Origin: Edaphochlamys debaryana | Lineage: Eukaryota; Chlorophyta; Chlorophyceae; Chlamydomonadales | NCBI GenBank assembly: GCA_016858145.1 | Contig: JAEHOE010000188.1 | Span: forward strand, 124,001-188,000 | DNA: 64,000 bases | Reading direction: 5' to 3' | Shown: positions 1 to 10,367 of the stretch, piece after piece | Numbering within the stretch: position 1 is the first letter of the stretch | Layout: every line of letters starts with the position of its first letter | Position numbers and translations under genes: made by a program | The notes under the pieces: model-generated | What the model was told of the DNA's origin: nothing | Database searches by the model: none | The model's input: the letters and a program-made list of their open reading frames with translations, nothing else

Positions 1-27
1 CTCATCATTCTACCGACCGCCGTGTCT

Positions 28-1640
28 TTATTCATCGTCAATCAATGCCAGGACGCCTGGGGGCTCCTGCACAGACAATTTACCATAGGAGACTCGCAGG
101 AAAGGGTGGTCCACTGGTAATGTCTCCCAACCTCTTGGTGGTCTGAGCGCAGCAAAGGAGTGAAGCGCCCCCCAAAACTCAGCTGACACCAGCACACGTC
201 CTCGGTTCAGCACGCCGAGACGGTTCCCATTCTCCCTTGTCGCGCACAGATATCGGCGTCCCTTCTCCATGGCTGTGGTGGCTGCAAGACACACCACATC
301 CCAGACCCTCTGATCCACACCCTCCGTAGGTCGGGCAAGCCAAAGGATGAACTGGTGGAGCGGCCATGTCCACGGCATGCCCTGCTCCCCCCCTAGACAT
401 GCGCACATCTCATCAACCAAGCCCTGTGCCAAGTAACACTTCCAAAAGTGGTGCAGCCTGTCACCTCCGTGCATTGCAGTCTCACATGGGCACGTGGCCC
501 CCCCTTCATGTCCTGAAAAGCCAGTAAAACCGTTGAGCGCCACAAGCGTCTGTCCAATCCGCCAGCCTATGCATCCCAAAAGTTCTTTCCATGCCTCCTT
601 CTCTGGGCAGGCCAACTCTGGGTTCTCTACCACCTCTGTTGCTGCTTGCACCCACGGTGTGGGGATATGGCCCATCAAGCTATCAAGCCTCCCCACGAGC
701 GCAGGTCCATTGCGGAGCGCTGCGGGTAGTGCCCTCTAACCCCCTCGTCCCCACAGGCCAACGATCTTCTTTCACCCTTCTGGAGCACTTGCTCCTAGCC
801 ATAGGTGCGTGGCAGCCTGCCCTCCTGGGCTCCACTAAGCTCCGCTCTTGCTCCCATCCCTGCCCTACAGGACCTCACTAGCTGGCCAACTGTCCTCAGT
901 TCATTGATACCCATCAGGTCCGCAAACATGCTTTCCAGCCCCCCACGGCCCGCTGCTGCGGGTCTGAAAGCCGGGTTTCCCCATAACGGCGCGCTGTGAA
1001 CCCACGGACCCATCGCGGGGCTCTTAATGACCTCAACCCGGGGGAGATGGAGCAGTGCCCCCGTTATAATGTTCAGCGTCAGGCAGGGGCTGTTTGCCGT
1101 GGTCCCCAGCACCTTGGTGGCGGCGTTGGGGCCGGCCCGCAGGGCGGTGAGGAGGCAAAGTGGGTGTACGGCAGAGTGCGTTCGCCAGAGCAGCTCCATT
1201 GCGACCGTTGGCCACACTGGCCTGAAGCGGAGGAGGTTTGGGCAGCTGCCCAGCACGCAGCGCATCGCCATAACCGCTTGTCAGGCCCATACGTGTTCTA
1301 CCACTGGGAGGAGGCCGAGGCCGCCGTCTTCCGGGGGGACGCACATTACCTTGTAGCCTATCCCTGGCAGCCAAGGGTGAGGGTTGCTGGCGTGTGCCGC
1401 CGGCGTCATGCTGCGGTCCACCATGGCTGCGACCGTGCTGCGGAGGCACTGTAGCTCGGGGGGGATGAAAAGGCGAATTCCAGGTGGTACAGGACCTTGG
1501 AGATTGCATAGCCAGAGGCTGTCGAGGCTCTCCCAAAGGCTGACAGGTTCAAGGACACCAGCTTGGTTAGAGCCGAGTAGACTCCCTCCAAGGCAATAAC
1601 CGGCTTGCACAGAGCGGCGTTGTTGGCAATTGCTACCCCC
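28..1640 (-). pseudogene. LINE ORF2 C-terminal remnant with zinc-binding-like region
   Basis: Minus-strand fragments in three frames line up in the order expected after a LINE reverse transcriptase. First comes the FGRAS..YAISKVLYH..PP stretch (about 1591-1420). Then comes a PPEDGGLGLLPVVEH stretch (about 1330-1281), which resembles the GGLG(L/F) block that follows the RT in L1-type elements. The C-terminal frame (696-28) contains a C-x-C ... H ... C cluster (CPCETAMHGG.RLHHFWKC), like the zf-RVT region. A stop at 28-30 closes this frame. The pieces are separated by frameshifts near 1281 and between 795 and 696, which shows decay. Family assignment rests on motif recognition only. Confidence 0.55.
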
Positions 1641-1669
1641 AGGGTCTTGATTGGCCGATTCGTATTGAC

Positions 1670-1925
1670 GGCTCAGGCGGTGGCGGCTCAGGCGGCAGGC
1701 CGGGCGGCGGCGGAGGCGGTAGGCCGGGCGGAGGCGAAGGCGGCAGGCCGGGCGGTGGTGAGGGCGGCAGGCCGGGCGGCGGCTCAGGCGGCAGGCCGGA
1801 CAGCGGTGAGGGCGGCAGGCCGGGCGGCGGCAAAGGCGACAGGCCGGGCGACGGCCAAGGCGGCAGGCCAGGCGGTGGCTCAGGCGACAGGCCGGGCGGC
1901 GGCAAAGGTGCAGGCCGGACGGCGG
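1670..1925. repeat. 24-bp GC-rich minisatellite
   Basis: About ten imperfect copies of a 24-bp unit built on GGCGGCAGGCCGGGCGGCGG. The period is a multiple of three, so the tract stays open in several frames; on the minus strand it reads as an 8-residue Pro-Pro-Gly-Leu-Pro-Pro repeat. It sits inside the LINE remnant, between its upstream piece and the post-RT region. Confidence 0.85.
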
Positions 1926-2026
1926 CGAGGATGTGATGGTTACAGCAGGAACCACCTCCGAGCACCAGCTGAGAGGGGTTATGCGTGTAGCGCCACCTAC
2001 CGGATATGGCCCTCCCATACCAGCAC
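1925..2026 (-). repeat. Outward-facing inverted repeat, left arm
   Basis: About 100 bp that match 23520-23618 in inverted orientation at roughly 90% identity (shared blocks include GTGCTGGTATGGGAGGGCC and CCCCTCTCAGCTGGTGCTCG). Before the outer LTR element inserted, the two arms would have been separated by only about 220 bp. The arms probably derive from one repeat family in opposite orientations. Confidence 0.7.
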
Positions 2027-2235
2027 CACCCTATCAATCATGCTTGGAGGGTTGCTGAGTCGTCAGGGGCATGGCGGGGGCCAGGAGCGGCTCCCAAAGG
2101 CGCGCAAGCGCCGAGCGGCCCTGGCGACAGCGGCCAGCGTTCGGGCGCCCGAGTAGGGCTGCGACGGGGCCAAGCCGCGGTCAACGGGATGCCCTGGGAG
2201 GCTCCAACACAGAGCTCAAGGCAGGCAGGCTTGGC

Positions 2236-2239
2236 GTGG
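2236..2239. repeat. Target-site duplication GTGG, left copy (outer element)
   Basis: GTGG directly precedes the left terminus TGGCGTCCG of the outer element and is matched by GTGG at 23508-23511 directly after its right terminus GGCCTGCA. Confidence 0.75.
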
Positions 2240-2248
2240 TGGCGTCCG
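2240..2248 (-). repeat. Terminal block B2 of outer element
   Basis: Nine bases (TGGCGTCCG on plus; CGGACGCCA in element orientation) lie beyond the 3' LTR and form the actual 3' terminus, ending in CA. The same nine bases occur at 17593-17601, just upstream of the 3' LTR, separated from it by GC. The block is absent after the 5' LTR, where the primer binding site follows directly. Confidence 0.8.
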
Positions 2249-3144
2249 CAAGCGGAGCGACCACACCAACGGGGTAGAGACCAAATTTACACACCCAAAA
2301 TTTTCGCGCGCACTGCTTGCTGCTGTAGTCTACTACTGTCGAAGGTGTAGCTGCCGCGCCCTTGGACCGTTGCAGAGCCTCTAGACGTGCGGGCAAGGGG
2401 GAGTAAGGAGACACCCCACAAGCCGGGTTGGTGTAGTACAGAGATCTACCAAAGGCGGTGAGCGGATCACCACGCAGTACCAGAGTCTTGGGGTTGAAGC
2501 GGAAGCGATTTATGCCACGTACAGACGGCGGAAACGCCTGACGGGAAGATGTAGACTCTCCCTCAGCGGCACGCACTCAGGGCAAGGGGTTCTTGTCCTG
2601 GGGGCGGGCGAGGGGAAAGAGGGCCGAGGGCGAGGTTGTGCAAGCACGAAGCCCTGGCTGCCGGAAACGGCTGATCAAACAGCGGCTGCTGTCGCCTCGC
2701 TGACGCTCGGCTCCCTAGTAGACCAGAGGGCACGCTGAGCGCGGCCCTTGACAGAGAACCCTGCTAGCTGCGATGGGGTTCCGGCTGTGTGGTTCACGAG
2801 AGGGGTCCCGGAGACAGCTGGGTACGGTACGGGGCCTGGCACAGGCAGAGGCTTGGGCCCTCCTGGGCCTTCGCTTGCCGACGATAGCTGCTCCTGGTCG
2901 GCGGGGGGCGATACAGCTGCGGTCGAGACTGCAGCGATCAGCGACCAAACCTAGTACTGTGGGTCCGGGGATCTGGGGCGTGTAATTGAGCTGAGACCTT
3001 ACAGTACCGAGAGTTCCGAGCGACGGGTGATCAGTCCGGCGCAAGCCGATTAACAGAGCCGAGAGTAGTTCGAGAGTCTGAGAGCTTTGGAGAGCAGTAA
3101 GGGAACCGGGAATAAGGGAGCAGTAAGAGTAAAAGTGTTCTAGT
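2249..3144 (-). repeat. Outer element 3' LTR, distal part
   Basis: Matches 21433-22328 with no differences that I noticed. It is continued by 16412-17590 on the other side of the inner element. 896 + 1179 = 2075 bp, exactly the length of the intact right LTR, with TAGT (3141-3144) counted once. Confidence 0.9.
3141..3144. repeat. Target-site duplication TAGT, left copy (inner element)
   Basis: TAGT here and at 16408-16411 flanks the inner element. The empty site in the other outer LTR reads GTTC-TAGT-GTTAACC (about 22321-22335) with a single TAGT, which fixes both insertion boundaries. Confidence 0.92.
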
Positions 3145-4491
3145 TGTACTGCCTGGTTGAGGGGGCCACGCGTTTCGGGTGCACACACGCCCGCCGGCTC
3201 GCTAGGGATTCTTTGGGATCACATCAGCAGCGTGCAAGCGGTGACCTGGGGCGTGCGTGTCACCTAATGAAATAGGTTTGGGTTTTAGCATTTGGGCGCG
3301 GGGCGCAGTCAAGCCGACTGCGACCCGCGCGGCGTGTTGCGAGTTGCCTGTTTCGGGTCACACCGGCCCGTTGGGTTACACTGGGGCTCGAGAACGTGAC
3401 ATGCAGATGGGACGAGCGCCATATGGCTGTACGGCGTCTCAAGGGTGTGAGGATTCCCGGGTTATATGTGTGACTGAGGCGTTGACCGAGTGCCATACGT
3501 TGACTAGGTTGTACGGCCGCCCTGGCCATTGAAGTGTGGTGGGGTTGAGCAGTGTGAGTTGCGTCGCGGAAGGTGTTGAGTAGTGAGCCGATCGTGTGAC
3601 GTGACGGCTTCACGGTAGGTGGCTGGAAGATGATCTGAGCACGGGAGCTGCGTGGCTGCTTCCACTGGCGGGCGCTGCCCGTTGTTCTGTACGACACCTA
3701 GTCCATATTTATAGCCGGGGGGTCGCAGGCTGTTGCCCCATGCCCCGAACCCAAGAACTGGTTGCTGGAGCAACGCTACCCGGAGCTCTGAATGCTCTGT
3801 GTCTCTGTTCGTGTAAGTCTGAGTGTGTGCTCGACAGGGGCCCTGTCCCCTCGAGCCCCTCTGCGCCAGTGAGCGCCAAGCCTGGCCCTTCGGCCCCAGC
3901 ACGCCGTCAGCCTGCAGTGCGACCGTGCCCCTTGCTCCTCACGGACTGAGCCGCAGCGCCCTCCGTCGAGTGGAGCCTTCTCTCCTGAGCAGCCTCAGCT
4001 CAGCCCCTTCCCAGAGTCAGCCCGGCTCTAACCCGCTGCGTCTGCCCTTGCTGGGTGCGCGGGCGGAGGCGAGCGCGTGCCTTACAGCCCGCTTCGCTTG
4101 TTCTCTCCTTGGCCCTGCCTGTGTGCACGCCAAGCCCGTGTCCTGTGGCCACCCCATCGGCCCGACACGCCCCTACCCCGGGGCGCTTGCCGTCACCCCG
4201 ACGTTGCCAGTGCCTCCGTCTCCCTCAGTGTATCCCAATTACCTGTACGCTTCCGCAAAGCAAGACTTCCGCTGCGCAGTATCCGTGCTGCAATCGCCTG
4301 TCCGTTGATTGAGCCCCGCAACGAGACACGCACCCCAAACCGGCGGTGACAGAGACTGGGGCCAGCGTCTTCACACGCTGAGCCCTGGGCACCTCACGGC
4401 GCAGCAGAACGGTCCTAGGGCAAGCCAGCACACCATCCCGGAACCCGCGAAAATTTTGTGTGGTTACGTGTTTGGTGGGGCTTCGCTTTCT
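3145..4491 (+). repeat. Inner element 5' LTR
   Basis: 1347-bp direct repeat of 15051-16397. It starts TGTACTGCC and ends GCTTTCT, so it lacks the usual CA at its own 3' end; the primer binding site follows with no spacer. A TATA-like stretch lies at 3706-3713. Confidence 0.93.
3706..3713 (+). promoter_or_regulatory. TATA-like box of inner LTR
   Basis: TATTTATA followed by a GC-rich stretch, about 560 bp into the LTR; the same sequence recurs in the 3' LTR near 15612. It is the best core-promoter candidate for the genomic transcript, which would place the U3/R border just downstream. No transcript data. Confidence 0.45.
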
Positions 4492-4504
4492 TGGTAGCGG
4501 GACC
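4492..4504 (+). promoter_or_regulatory. Primer binding site (tRNA-type) of inner element
   Basis: TGGTAGCGGGACC begins immediately after the 5' LTR. It starts with TGG, as expected for pairing with a tRNA CCA end, and resembles initiator-Met type sites (TGGTAGCG...). The identical 13 nt stand in the same place in the outer element (21420-21432, minus). The tRNA identity is inferred. Confidence 0.75.
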
Positions 4505-4610
4505 GCGTTGCTCGTCTGAGCTTGCAACTCTGGTCAAACAGCCGCATTAGACAACCCTACCCCTCCGTCTCCACAAACGGCCAGTTCAGCCTCAGGCCTG
4601 GCCCCAGAAA

Positions 4611-7600
4611 ATGGAAGACTATGGGCAAGATCGAGCACGAGGCGTCTCTGCCTCTAGTCTCAACACGATACCCCCCTTCGACCCCGACCTGTTTGATGCC
4701 CGGTCATGGCTCACACAAGTCGAGAACTTTGCTCGTCTATTCCACTGGACGGACGAGGACAAGCTGATCGCCGCCAAGTGCCGGCTAGGCTCCACGGCGC
4801 AGATTTGGGCGTGTGGAAGTGGTCCTGAGCTTGGCAATTGGCCCTCTTTCCGACGAGCGTTCATTGACCGCTTTGCTGTGCGGGAAGATGAATTGTACAG
4901 CCGCCTGGCGAACTGCCGGCAAGGCAAGAAGGAGACGGTCAGGCATTATGCGGACCGGTATCGGCACCTCTGCTCACAACTGGGGATTGACCCTGCCGAG
5001 GACCCAACCTACATGTACAACTTCCTGCGTGGGCTGCAGCCCCGCATCTATGCCAAGGTTTACCTGATGCGGCCCAGGGACCTTGAAGCGGCCATCTCCG
5101 ATGCCATTTACGTGAGCGAGGGCATGGACACGATGAGCCGAGCCGAGCAGGGGGATGAGGATGAGCATGATGACACCACACGGCATGCCCGTTATCGTCG
5201 TGCCCGAGAGTATGTGGAGGAGGAGGCACCTGCAAAGACGGAGAAGGCGGAGAGGGTGCGGTATGAACTGGTGAGGCCCGAGTCCAGGGGACCCCCAGCT
5301 ATGACACGGAGCAGGGAGCAGGACACGCGCCCGCGGGTGCGCTGGGAAGACCGTCGTGATCCCCAACCGCGGCGTGATGAGCCACGGGGGAGCATGCGTC
5401 CCTCGACGGGCTCAGCGCGGAACCCTGCCCCAGCGGCCGCTCCCCGCAACACACCTGATCTCGAGACGCTGGCCAGGGACTTTGCCAGGCTCTCACTGAA
5501 TCTGCAAGAGATGCAAAGGCGGCAGGAGGGCGCATTTGGGTCGCAAGTTCACCTGGTGGATGTGGTTCACACTCCAGAGGTGTATGTGGCGAGTGCTAGG
5601 CAGTCGAGGCCGGTTAGCTGGCGGCATCTGCCGTACGGCAACCAGGGGTCACAGGCGGACGAGATTTATCTAAAGCGCATGGGCGAGTTCCCGACTACCG
5701 CCCTGCCGCGCAAGCGGGTGGCGGTTGACCCCGCCGCTCTCGCCAACCCAACTGGTGCCGCCGCACCTGAAGGGCGTGAGCCGCGAGCCGCGCCTGCGGA
5801 AGACCGAACCCGGACTCCAGCACGTCGCATGATGCCAGCTGGAACCCGGATGGATCCGCCGTTCCCTGAGAACCGGCGAGCGAGCCCAGGGCGGGTTGGA
5901 TGGAGGCCGCCTGTGCGGGCGCCAGGCGAGAACATGGGCCGCACGCACGCCGTGCCTGCGGGGGACCCAGTGGAGGAGGAAGGAAGGGTGGCGGATGAGA
6001 TCATGGCCAAGGTCAACAAGTACCCAATTGCGTTGGGTTCGGCCTTGCGCGTGAATCCTCTGAACGTGTACACCAAGCTGGGTGCACGTATCTTGAACGT
6101 TGCCCGAGGGCAGCGCGACCGGGCCACCACCGTGGCACCGGCGCCCAACACCCCGCAGCAGCGGCGCCACCCCGAGATTGCCCCTGGCTCACCGGAGCAG
6201 CAACCACGAGGCGGTCCAGAGCCAATGACGTTCTCCGCCGAGGCCATGATCAACCACAGCGCTGAGGAAGCCTCATGGGAGCCGCCGCGTTGGCAGGTGT
6301 GTCGGGCGGAGATCAAACTGGGCGATGCCGATGGGGCGCTGGTGTCGACCCCGGCCATCATCGACAGCGGAGCCTCCGCGTCGCTGGTGCCTCGGCACAC
6401 CTTGAGGAAGCTGCGGATGACCCCTGCAATTGAGGGCACCAACGCATCCTTCATTGCGGCCGATGGTAATTGTGCCAAGGCCAAGGGGCGGGTCCGTGAT
6501 CTCTATACGACCACGGGAGACATGGCCATTGCCCTGGATGCCTATGTGAGCAATGCGCGGACGTACGGCATCATTCTGGGATGCGACTGGCTGAGTCAGG
6601 CGCGTGCCACGATCTGCTATGATAAGGGGCGCCTGTTCTACACCAACGATGAGGGCCAGCGAGCCTCAATTCCTATCACCTTCCTGCGGGGCCCTGAGGC
6701 GGCGGCGCTGCTCGCCGAGGACGAGTCAGACCCTGACGACCCCGACACGGAGACCTACCTGGTTAACGTGAACCCGCGGGCAGGCGAGCGGCCCGCGCCC
6801 TTGCAGTACGTTGAGGTGGAGGAGCCTGAGGCGGAGGCCGCGGTGGCACCCATTACCGAGGGGGATGGTGACGGGCGGGACCCTGACCGGGACCCAGCCG
6901 ACGATCACGGAGGGGAGTTGCCCATGCTGGTCGACACCGACGAAGAGGGTGAGGAGGAGGACGAGGACGAGGAGGGTGAAGGCGAGAGCGAAGAGGGCTC
7001 GGACAAGGAGGATGAGGACGAGGATGATTGGACGGGTGGAGGAGCAGGCGGAGCCTGGGGATCGGAGGGAGAGGAGGAGGATGGCAAGGATCAGGACGAT
7101 GGGGCGCCTGGGGGCAGCTGTGGCCCTGGAGCGGCCCAGCTCGAGGTGTACAAGGCTGGGCCGGGTGCCGCTGGCTCGAGGGTAAGGGCTGCGGAGGCAA
7201 CCACCGCGCCAACCCCTGGGAAGCCCGAGATCGAGATCTTGCCAAACCCGCCAAGCTTCACGTCGGCGGCCGAGCACATTGCGGCTGCCAGGGCTAACGC
7301 TGCCCGAGCACGGGAAGCGAACGCGGGCAAGGAGCCTTCGGAGGAGCTCAAGACCCTGCTGCGGCAAAAGATCAACCCCGAGCTTACCCCGGAGCAGCAG
7401 GAGCAGATGTACCAACTGTTGCTGCGCAATCACGACATGTTCGCCCTGACCAACAGTGATCTGGGGCGTACGACATGGGTGACCTGCAAGGTGGATACCG
7501 GGGACAGCACACCGGTTTACACACCACCGTACCGCATGTCCAAGGCGGAGCTAGCAGCGGTGGATGCGGAGATGGACAAGCTGCTGAAGGACGGGCTTAT

Positions 7601-10367
7601 TGAGCCTAGCCACAGCCCGTGGGGCTCGCCCGTGATGGTCATTCCCAAGAAGGCTGAGACCGGACCCGGCACCGCCAACCCGGACAGCCCGCCCGTGATC
7701 GAGTACCGGGTCGTGACCGACCTGAGGGCGGTTAACCAGGTGGTATGGCCAGAGCGATACCCGATGGGCCACATCCAGGACCTGCTTGACAGCACGGCTC
7801 CTGTGGGTGGGGGCACCAAGTTCTACTCGTCAATCGACTTGAAGTCAGGCTTCTGGCAGGTGCCTATGCATGATGAGGAGTCAAAGAACAAGTTGACGCT
7901 GGTCACGCCACACGCCTCGTACCGCCCCACGGTCATGCCTATGGGATATCGGTCGAGCCCCAGTGTGTTCGTGCGCTTGATGCGTCTGGTGCTGGGCCCA
8001 ATCCTGCCCGGCACGGCCTACCTCCAGCGCGAGCAGGGGGAAACGGGCTATGCCCAAATGGAGCCCTGTGTTGCGAACTTCATTGATGACGTCCTGACCC
8101 ATGCGGCGGAGTGGGACAAGCACCTCGAGGCGCAGGAGCTGGTGTTCGACCTGCTGCGCCTGGCGAACCTGAAGGTGGCCATCAAAAAGTGCAAGTTTGG
8201 GCAGAGGCGCATTGTGTTCTTAGGGCACCTGTTGGACGGAGAGAAGGGGACGGTGAGCCCCGACCCCCGCAACCTGGCCAACATTGAGCGGCTGCCCGCA
8301 CCCAGCACGGTCAAGGAGCTGCGCAGCTGGATTTCAACCATCTCGTACTACAAGAACTTTATTGCGAACTTCAGCCTCAAGGCCAAATCGCTCTACAACC
8401 TGCTGCGGAAGGACGCACCATGGCGGTGGAGTGAGGAGGAGCACGAGGCTTGGGCGACACTCCGCCAGGCTCTCTTGTGCGAACCGGTCCTGGCGGCGCC
8501 TGATTTTACTCGGGCCTTCATCATTGCGACGGACTGGAGCCGCCATGCCGTGGCCGCCATCCTGAGCCAAGTGGGGGCAGATGGCAGGGAGCGGGTGGTT
8601 CAGTACGCCAGCAAGAAGATATCGGGCAGCCAGTTGAACTGGTCTGCGGCGGACGGCGAGTGCTACGCCGCCGTGTTTGGCGTGACCTACTTCCGGCCCT
8701 ATGTGTGGGGCACGCGCTTCACGCTGCTGACCGACAGCATGGCGGTGCGCTACTTGATGACGGCCAAGACGTCTAGCCTACAGGGCAAGCTGGCGCGTAT
8801 GGCGCTCAAGCTCATGTCGTACGACATTGACATTCAGCACCGCCCGGGCGAAAGGCACGGAAACGTGGATGGGCTAAGCCGCCTTGCCCACCTGGCGAGC
8901 AGCAGCGACGAGGATGGGCCGTCAGGCCCCGGCAGCGCGCAGCCCGTGGCACGGGCGCTCCAGGAGCTGTCGCTCGAGGAACTGCGTGAGCAGTGGGCCA
9001 AGGGATTGGGCGAGGCAAAGACGGAGAGTCAAGAGGCAGCCTCCGCGCTCTGCTGCCTGAGCAAGCGTGTGACCCAGATGGAGGAGCAAGGCCAGGCTTG
9101 CCACGAGCCCACGGGAGGAAAGCACGTGGGTCTTCCCCCGCCCCGGTCGTGGCGTCGCACCTTGGGCGTGGCCCAGCGCCTCACGCAGCGGCCAGCCCAG
9201 GCGCTGACGGGCAAGGGAAGCCTGCGGGGCGGAGGGGTGGAACGACGTGAGGAGGAGCCGGAGATCTATATGGCAGACACCACGCCAGAGACTGCTGGGG
9301 CCAACAGCCGCGCCACCCGGACGGCACGGCCACCGCAGCCTTTGGACCTCGACTACCTGCAGCTAAAGCGGCGCGAGCTAAGGGCTCTCGGGCAGCGGTT
9401 CTGGGAGGCCGAACGGTACCTGGAGGCCCTGGAGCGCGATTATGCGCGTGCCGAGAACGCCGTCTGGAGGGAATTCACCACCCGCCAGAGGGAGGATGGC
9501 ATGATCAGGGATTGGGAGGATCGCCACCTGCACCTCCCCATCCGTGCGCCCATGGTTCCCTGGATCCCGCCAACGGCTGCCCCAAGGCGGCCGACCCGAG
9601 ACGAGGCACTTGGAGTGCTCCCGAGCCCCGGAGAGGCATCCATCCCGCCACCCGACCAAGATGGGGTAGTGCCTACCGCCGGTGGAGAGAACGTGAACCG
9701 AGCATCCATGGAGGAGAACCAGGTGGTCCCTGTGGCAGCAGGCGCCATGGCAGAAGAGGCGGATAAGGTCTCGACCAGGTCGGACCGGCTGGACGCCCAT
9801 GCCGAGGTGTACGTGGCGGCGGGTGTGACTGCGGCTGAGGCCCTGCGACCCGGGGCCTGGAGGTACCCTGGACTCCCGAAGCCCCAAGCGTGGCGGCGCA
9901 CCTGGTGCGTGGCACAGCGGACGGACCCCGCACCGGCCCTGGGGCGAGTTACCATGAGCCTTGAAGTCGCCCTTCTGGATGAGGAGGAAAGCGGAAAGCC
10001 CAGCTCGGGCATGCCTGAGATCTACATGGCCGACGACCGACCAGGAGCAACTACCGGGTCGGTGCGTCAGGCCCCAGACCAGAGGCGAGCCAGCTTGCTA
10101 GCTGCTGGAGGGATCAGCCCCGCCCAGCTCCGGGCCAACCAGGCCCTGGGGCAGCGGAGGGCACGGGAGGAGACGGCTCAAACAGAGGCCAGCAGGCGGG
10201 AGAGCCTAGCGCTGGATGAGCAGGAAAGGGCACGCGGAATGCGGCCAGAAACCGGAGTGGTGGTGGGCAATACCAGCATCCGCTCGCACCGCTTCCCGCG
10301 GGTGCCATGGGTGCCGCCCCCAGCAGCTCCTGGTCGCCCACCCCGCGGGGAGGAGTTGATGACGTAG
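4611..10367 (+). CDS. Gag-protease-reverse transcriptase-RNase H polyprotein (inner element)
   Basis: 1918-aa polyprotein. Gag-like domain at about residues 20-190 (..WTDEDKLIAAKCRLG.., ..YMYNFLRGL..), with no CCHC knuckle visible. Aspartic protease with DSGAS at about 585-589 and an IILGCDWL block. Very acidic linker about 778-840. RT about 960-1260 with DLRAVN, SIDLKSGFWQ and the catalytic FIDD at 1157-1160. RNase H about 1300-1430 with ATDWS, DGEC, LTDS and NVDGLSR. A tail of about 480 residues contains a diverged internal duplication and repeats of the motif P-E-[VI]-Y-[VM]-A. The frame ends in TAG at 10365-10367. The downstream integrase ORF is in the same frame with no other stop between, so the amber may be read through or may be a mutation. 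The ATG is the first in frame after the leader. Confidence 0.92.
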   Translation: MEDYGQDRARGVSASSLNTIPPFDPDLFDARSWLTQVENFARLFHWTDEDKLIAAKCRLGSTAQIWACGSGPELGNWPSFRRAFIDRFAVREDELYSRLANCRQGKKETVRHYADRYRHLCSQLGIDPAEDPTYMYNFLRGLQPRIYAKVYLMRPRDLEAAISDAIYVSEGMDTMSRAEQGDEDEHDDTTRHARYRRAREYVEEEAPAKTEKAERVRYELVRPESRGPPAMTRSREQDTRPRVRWEDRRDPQPRRDEPRGSMRPSTGSARNPAPAAAPRNTPDLETLARDFARLSLNLQEMQRRQEGAFGSQVHLVDVVHTPEVYVASARQSRPVSWRHLPYGNQGSQADEIYLKRMGEFPTTALPRKRVAVDPAALANPTGAAAPEGREPRAAPAEDRTRTPARRMMPAGTRMDPPFPENRRASPGRVGWRPPVRAPGENMGRTHAVPAGDPVEEEGRVADEIMAKVNKYPIALGSALRVNPLNVYTKLGARILNVARGQRDRATTVAPAPNTPQQRRHPEIAPGSPEQQPRGGPEPMTFSAEAMINHSAEEASWEPPRWQVCRAEIKLGDADGALVSTPAIIDSGASASLVPRHTLRKLRMTPAIEGTNASFIAADGNCAKAKGRVRDLYTTTGDMAIALDAYVSNARTYGIILGCDWLSQARATICYDKGRLFYTNDEGQRASIPITFLRGPEAAALLAEDESDPDDPDTETYLVNVNPRAGERPAPLQYVEVEEPEAEAAVAPITEGDGDGRDPDRDPADDHGGELPMLVDTDEEGEEEDEDEEGEGESEEGSDKEDEDEDDWTGGGAGGAWGSEGEEEDGKDQDDGAPGGSCGPGAAQLEVYKAGPGAAGSRVRAAEATTAPTPGKPEIEILPNPPSFTSAAEHIAAARANAARAREANAGKEPSEELKTLLRQKINPELTPEQQEQMYQLLLRNHDMFALTNSDLGRTTWVTCKVDTGDSTPVYTPPYRMSKAELAAVDAEMDKLLKDGLIEPSHSPWGSPVMVIPKKAETGPGTANPDSPPVIEYRVVTDLRAVNQVVWPERYPMGHIQDLLDSTAPVGGGTKFYSSIDLKSGFWQVPMHDEESKNKLTLVTPHASYRPTVMPMGYRSSPSVFVRLMRLVLGPILPGTAYLQREQGETGYAQMEPCVANFIDDVLTHAAEWDKHLEAQELVFDLLRLANLKVAIKKCKFGQRRIVFLGHLLDGEKGTVSPDPRNLANIERLPAPSTVKELRSWISTISYYKNFIANFSLKAKSLYNLLRKDAPWRWSEEEHEAWATLRQALLCEPVLAAPDFTRAFIIATDWSRHAVAAILSQVGADGRERVVQYASKKISGSQLNWSAADGECYAAVFGVTYFRPYVWGTRFTLLTDSMAVRYLMTAKTSSLQGKLARMALKLMSYDIDIQHRPGERHGNVDGLSRLAHLASSSDEDGPSGPGSAQPVARALQELSLEELREQWAKGLGEAKTESQEAASALCCLSKRVTQMEEQGQACHEPTGGKHVGLPPPRSWRRTLGVAQRLTQRPAQALTGKGSLRGGGVERREEEPEIYMADTTPETAGANSRATRTARPPQPLDLDYLQLKRRELRALGQRFWEAERYLEALERDYARAENAVWREFTTRQREDGMIRDWEDRHLHLPIRAPMVPWIPPTAAPRRPTRDEALGVLPSPGEASIPPPDQDGVVPTAGGENVNRASMEENQVVPVAAGAMAEEADKVSTRSDRLDAHAEVYVAAGVTAAEALRPGAWRYPGLPKPQAWRRTWCVAQRTDPAPALGRVTMSLEVALLDEEESGKPSSGMPEIYMADDRPGATTGSVRQAPDQRRASLLAAGGISPAQLRANQALGQRRAREETAQTEASRRESLALDEQERARGMRPETGVVVGNTSIRSHRFPRVPWVPPPAAPGRPPRGEELMT

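Larger units (their letters stand above)
1..2018 (-). mobile_element. Decayed LINE (non-LTR retrotransposon), 3' part
   Basis: Minus-strand remains of a LINE whose 3' end runs off the left edge of the window. The order read on the minus strand is a short upstream piece, a 24-bp minisatellite, the segment that follows a reverse transcriptase core, and a C-terminal Cys/His region. The reading frame switches several times, so it is not functional. The upstream piece (about 1925-2026) is also found inverted at 23520-23618. No RT catalytic core lies in this window. Confidence 0.6.

Noticed and set aside
3260..4349. Several open frames within the LTRs, identical in both copies
   Set aside because: Identity reflects LTR duplication; no frame is favoured and none has a domain.
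8079..8090. FIDD instead of YxDD at the RT active site as a defect
   Set aside because: FIDD is a known active variant in plant Ty3/gypsy elements; both aspartates are present.
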